A DNA stretch of 9,985 nucleotides, taken from NCBI GenBank assembly GCA_018679315.1, contig JAHHLF010000163.1, positions 1 to 9,985 of the forward strand, read 5' to 3'. Origin of the DNA: Bacteroidia bacterium (GTDB taxonomy: Bacteria > Bacteroidota > Bacteroidia > Flavobacteriales > Flavobacteriaceae). The notes under the pieces are model-generated. The model saw only the letters and a list, made by a program, of their open reading frames with translations, ran no database searches and was not told the origin of the DNA. The position numbers and the translations under genes are program-made. Below, piece after piece: positions 7,034-9,985 of the stretch (position 1 is its first letter; every line of letters begins with the position of its first letter).

Positions 7034-7801
7034 ATTTCCCTGCCAGATCATTAACCGCACCGGGATGACTATCCAAAGGAACAGGATCAGTAGTGCGATG
7101 ATCAAGCCTTTATTCGTTCCAAAGAAAGATTTAAATACCGCCCCTGTATAACCCAGCAAGACAGAAATATCAAGTTTCAATAAGATCAGAATTCTCGAAA
7201 GATCAATAGGGTTTATCATTGATCCTATTAAAGCATAGGTGTCTAGAGGGTATTCTTCAAAGATCAATAGAGAAAGTAGAAAAAGGCCGTCATAGATGAT
7301 GGCCAGGAATAGCCATAAAAGAACAGCATAGCCAAAGCCTTTTATGCGGTTTGTATTCCCCAAAGCCACATTAAAAGCCAGGGCCGTAAAGATAAGCGTC
7401 AGGCATGCGCCAACTACAAGCAGGAGGCCAAAATCCCAAATGGCACCAGATCTAAGTAATCCATAGACTACGAATGGAATTCCCAAACCAAGCACAAGGC
7501 ACAATGTCAAGGAGCCACCAACGCCCAGGAATTGACCTAAAAAAATATGCGAACGCCTAATAGGCTGAGCTAACAGTAGTGTGGTAAATTCACGTGCATT
7601 GTAAAAATACATGATGCCAAAAATGGTACCGATTAAGGGAACCAATACAACAATAATATTGAGTAAGGTGATAATTCCTTTTGACACATCATTGTTCAGG
7701 AATAGAAGTAGAAATCCTAATAACAGATAGAATAGGAAATAGAAGTAGCTCCATTTACTCCGCATCAAGTCATAAAAACTGTATTTCAGGATCTTAAACA
7801 T
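7019..7801 (-). CDS. nosY: Nitrous oxide reductase maturation ABC permease NosY
   Basis: This is the membrane part of the NosDFY ABC-type complex in the cytoplasmic membrane, required to build the copper-sulfur centre of periplasmic N2O reductase. The 260 residues contain about six membrane helices, with the first near residues 17-35. Family-typical segments are the YFYNAREFTTLLLAQPIRRS loop (about 66-85) and NPIDLSRILILL (about 196-207), followed by GYTGAVFKSFFG. The ATG at 7801 overlaps the end of nosF by 8 bp, which supports coupled translation. The stop overlaps the deoD stop in a tail-to-tail arrangement. The identification is strong because of both the sequence motifs and the nosL-D-F-Y order. 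Confidence 0.94.
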   Translation of the reverse strand: MFKILKYSFYDLMRSKWSYFYFLFYLLLGFLLLFLNNDVSKGIITLLNIIVVLVPLIGTIFGIMYFYNAREFTTLLLAQPIRRSHIFLGQFLGVGGSLTLCLVLGLGIPFVVYGLLRSGAIWDFGLLLVVGACLTLIFTALAFNVALGNTNRIKGFGYAVLLWLFLAIIYDGLFLLSLLIFEEYPLDTYALIGSMINPIDLSRILILLKLDISVLLGYTGAVFKSFFGTNKGLIIALLILFLWIVIPVRLMIWQGNKKDF

Positions 7802-8504
7802 CGACCATATTTTTTGCCATTTTAGCTATTGCGTGTTCTATGTCCTCTGCCTGATGAAGTTCCAGCAAGGCATCAATACTTCCCTTAAATCCAATTCTCC
7901 CTTCCAATAAATAAATGATCTCATCTGCTACCTCTTCAACGAAAGGCATAATATGGGTGGTGATCAGGATGGTTTTCCCTTTAGCTTTTTCTCTTTTGAG
8001 TAGTTCTTTAAATTGGATCAAGGCGTTCGGATCCAACCCGGTAGTGGGTTCGTCAAGAATATAAATGGGGTTATCGAACATAAAGGTCAGTACCAGATTC
8101 ACTTTTTGAGCAGATCCTCCTGAGAGCGTTGAAAGCTTTTGATCCCAATAAGGACGAAGTCCGAACGTATCCAATAAAGGTTCGTGATCTGCAGATTGTT
8201 CACGAAGGTCAATGATCATGCGAATCAGCTCACTTACCTTAATATTTCCTGGAAAATTGGCTATTTGGGGTAAATAATTAAGTTTTTGACGATAGGTAAA
8301 CTTTTTGGCTATGTCCTCCCCGTCTACTTTCAGCTGGCCTTCATTAGGAACGATCATCCCGAGTATGGATTTGATCATGGTTGTTTTGCCCGAACCATTT
8401 GGACCCAGGATCGCATAAATACCACCCTTATCGATATCCAGGTCAATTCCTTTCAGGACATGATTCTTCTTGAACGATTTATGGAGGTTGGAGATCTCTA
8501 TCAT
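7794..8504 (-). CDS. nosF: Nitrous oxide reductase maturation ABC ATPase NosF
   Basis: This is the ATP-binding subunit of the NosDFY complex, working on the cytoplasmic side with NosY. Starting from the ATG at 8504 it has 236 residues. Walker A GPNGSGKTT is at 34-42, the ABC signature LSGGSAQKV at 127-135, Walker B YILDEP with Asp151 and Glu152, the D-loop GLDP just after it, and the switch His184 (ITTH). All catalytic motifs are intact. A TTG at 8507 would add one residue, but the ATG that shares its first base with the nosD stop (TGATG, 8506-8502) is the simpler start. It overlaps nosY by 8 bp. The match to a general ABC ATPase is certain; the NosF assignment rests on the neighbours nosD and nosY. 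Confidence 0.95.
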   Translation of the reverse strand: MIEISNLHKSFKKNHVLKGIDLDIDKGGIYAILGPNGSGKTTMIKSILGMIVPNEGQLKVDGEDIAKKFTYRQKLNYLPQIANFPGNIKVSELIRMIIDLREQSADHEPLLDTFGLRPYWDQKLSTLSGGSAQKVNLVLTFMFDNPIYILDEPTTGLDPNALIQFKELLKREKAKGKTILITTHIMPFVEEVADEIIYLLEGRIGFKGSIDALLELHQAEDIEHAIAKMAKNMVDV

Positions 8505-9733
8505 CAAATCTGCTTCATTTGAGGACGCGCATCAATTAAATTATCCGGAGTAAAAACCGGGGATACCCGTTCAGAGAAATTGATCATATCCATGAAGAGG
8601 CTTCTTAGCAAAATAATGGTTTCCGGTGTTCTGTTGACAATATATGAAAAGAGTTTTACCGGCCTGTAAGGTACATCTCCAATTCCATCTTTGTCCAGGT
8701 CATAACCCGAATAATTACTCCAATAATTGCCTTCAAACTTATTATCATTTAAGTTGCTATTATAGGATATATCAAAAGAGTTGCTAAGAAAATTATTCTG
8801 TTCAAAGGTGTTTGTATAACAAGCCCCTTTCACCTTAAGTGCCCAGCCATTATTGATAAAATCATTTAAAGAATATTGTATGCGATTAGACCCTTCAATA
8901 TTTATCGCAATCGTATTCCTTATGAATCGATTGTTTTTGATCTCGGCATCGTAGATCTCTTTTAACAACAGACCATATGAAGTAGGTCCCCAATTGTTTC
9001 TAAAAGTGTTATCGGTCATTCTTATATTCTTTGAAAACATCACAGCGACACCGGCTCCATTGTTCTCAAACAGGTTTTTCTCATAACTATCCTCATTAGA
9101 GAACATAAAATGAAGTCCGTACCGAACATTATTAAGGCTTTCATTATTTCGGATCAGAATATTATCAGAAAATTCCAGATAGATCCCGTCACGTACTTTT
9201 TCAATTCTGTTATTAAGTACCTCCACATGGTTGGAATACCAAAGATGAATACCATTTCCTGAATTAAACTCTTCAACGGCATCACCTTTTATCTTGTTAT
9301 TGATCACCTTCCCATGATCTGATTTTTCAAGATAGATCCCAAAAAACAATTGCTCCAGCTGGAGGTTTTCAATGACAAAATTTTTGGATTTAATGACACG
9401 TACCGCAGCGTAATCGGTAGTATAACTGGTGCCCACATTGCGAATTAAGAATCCGGATAGATGTACATCATCTGAAACGATCGTAATGATCTCCCCTTTA
9501 TCCTCCCCATCAATTATGGGTAGATCTAATCCTTTCAAGGTTAGAGGTTTATCTATTCGAATATTTATTTCTTTGTAGATGCCTTGTTCTACCAGGACAG
9601 TGTCATAGGCTTTGGCCATTAACACAGCGTCCTTGATTGAAGTATACATACAAGAATCACATACCCTAATAGTCTCTGCCTGAACAAAGGCAAAACCAAA
9701 AAGTATACACCCTATGGCCCATTTGTAGCTCAT
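8504..9733 (-). CDS. nosD: Periplasmic NosD, beta-helix subunit of the N2O reductase copper-maturation complex
   Basis: NosD is a periplasmic right-handed parallel beta-helix protein that docks NosL and NosZ onto the NosFY transporter. From the ATG at 9733 it has 409 residues. There is a signal peptide with a short basic start (MSYKW), a hydrophobic core and a likely signal peptidase cut after VQA (Ala19). Next come a CXXC pair (Cys25, Cys28), many imperfect repeats of about 22-25 residues with the N-N-x-I/F and Asn-rich pattern of CASH/beta-helix domains (roughly 80-330), and the NosD C-terminal hallmark GNYWSNYSGYDLDKDGIGD (335-353) followed by VPYRP. A TTG at 9775 would extend the protein by 14 residues into nosL, but would put a basic stretch before the signal peptide, so the ATG is preferred. 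The stop shares a base with the nosF start. Confidence 0.95.
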   Translation of the reverse strand: MSYKWAIGCILFGFAFVQAETIRVCDSCMYTSIKDAVLMAKAYDTVLVEQGIYKEINIRIDKPLTLKGLDLPIIDGEDKGEIITIVSDDVHLSGFLIRNVGTSYTTDYAAVRVIKSKNFVIENLQLEQLFFGIYLEKSDHGKVINNKIKGDAVEEFNSGNGIHLWYSNHVEVLNNRIEKVRDGIYLEFSDNILIRNNESLNNVRYGLHFMFSNEDSYEKNLFENNGAGVAVMFSKNIRMTDNTFRNNWGPTSYGLLLKEIYDAEIKNNRFIRNTIAINIEGSNRIQYSLNDFINNGWALKVKGACYTNTFEQNNFLSNSFDISYNSNLNDNKFEGNYWSNYSGYDLDKDGIGDVPYRPVKLFSYIVNRTPETIILLRSLFMDMINFSERVSPVFTPDNLIDARPQMKQI

Positions 9734-9747
9734 ACCTGAAGCTTTTA

Positions 9748-9985
9748 TCAAAATTTTTCCTGAACTTCTTCCCAAGTTAAGAATTCAGCAAGATGATCTG
9801 CTGCTATAGTTTTGGCATTGTCTAACGATTCAAATCCGGATAAGTTGGCCCCCATTGGACTTGGAACTGCCTCACTTATTAGAAACGTTGCCTGAGTAGC
9901 ATCGATCATTTCACCGGGTGCCCCAAAATCATTGCAAAGGAAAAGTGCTATTTTTTCTTTCTCCTTAAATTGATCTGATCTGAGC
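9748..9985 (-). CDS. nosL: NosL copper chaperone lipoprotein, C-terminal part
   Basis: The frame is open from the right window edge to a TGA at 9750-9748, giving 78 visible residues; the N-terminus, with the lipobox and Met/Cys metal-binding region, is outside. The visible part reads MIDATQATFLISEAVPSPMGANLSGF when taken in pieces: an ATQATF strand, then the conserved SPMG turn, then FES-DNAK and a helix ending in TWEEVQEKF. This pattern (A-T-E/Q-A-x-F ... PMG ... F-x-S) is typical of the NosL C-terminal domain. NosL delivers Cu(I) for the NosZ copper centres. The stop is 14 bp before the preferred nosD ATG, so it belongs to the same leftward operon. The family call rests on motif memory and gene order. 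Confidence 0.85.
   Translation of the reverse strand, partial: LRSDQFKEKEKIALFLCNDFGAPGEMIDATQATFLISEAVPSPMGANLSGFESLDNAKTIAADHLAEFLTWEEVQEKF

Noticed and set aside
8286..8522. 78-residue + strand open frame across the nosF/nosD junction
   Set aside because: It is antisense to the Walker A region of nosF and has no recognisable features.
8580..9500. Repeated Asn-rich units in nosD as a DNA tandem repeat
   Set aside because: The repetition is at protein level (beta-helix coils); the DNA units differ too much to be a recent tandem repeat.

Overview
The window looks like chromosomal DNA of a member of the Bacteroidota, most likely a flavobacterium. This rests on the gene order (ccoO-Q-P-G-H followed by a SafE-like membrane protein), a CcoP with one heme site and extra N-terminal membrane helices, AT-leaning DNA, and A-rich start contexts without strong Shine-Dalgarno sequences. 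Taxonomy is inferred from protein style only; no search was run.

Left block, + strand, 1-4346: the back part of a cbb3-type (high-affinity, microaerobic) cytochrome oxidase operon. It holds the C-terminal part of the monoheme subunit CcoO (cut by the window edge), CcoQ, CcoP, the assembly and cupric-reductase factor CcoG, CcoH, and a six-helix SafE/DsbD_2-type protein with paired cysteines. Gaps are from -4 to 31 bp, so this reads as one transcript.

Middle block, + strand, 4377-7022: a carbon and nucleoside catabolic group in the same direction. It holds an acetyl-CoA hydrolase / 4-hydroxybutyrate CoA-transferase family protein, deoxyribose-phosphate aldolase (deoC) and DeoD-type purine nucleoside phosphorylase (deoD). 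The gaps are 30, 9 and 9 bp, so it could be a continuation of the cco transcript.

Right block, - strand, 9985-7019: the accessory part of a nitrous oxide reductase (nos) cluster. In transcription order it holds the C-terminus of nosL (cut by the window edge), nosD, nosF and nosY, packed with overlapping or nearly overlapping ends. NosL is a copper chaperone, and NosDFY form the ABC-type complex needed to mature the copper centres of NosZ. nosZ itself should lie to the right, outside the window. The two blocks converge, and the stop codons of deoD and nosY overlap.

Together the window combines two copper-dependent low-oxygen respiratory systems, O2 reduction by cbb3 and N2O reduction by Nos, with their metal-handling assembly factors and a small deoxynucleoside/CoA catabolic unit between them. 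There is no gene-free stretch longer than about 40 bp, and I see no RNA genes, insertion sequences, CRISPR arrays or attachment sites. I did not find a clearly novel system; the most open questions are the SafE-like protein and the CoA-transferase/deoC/deoD insertion.
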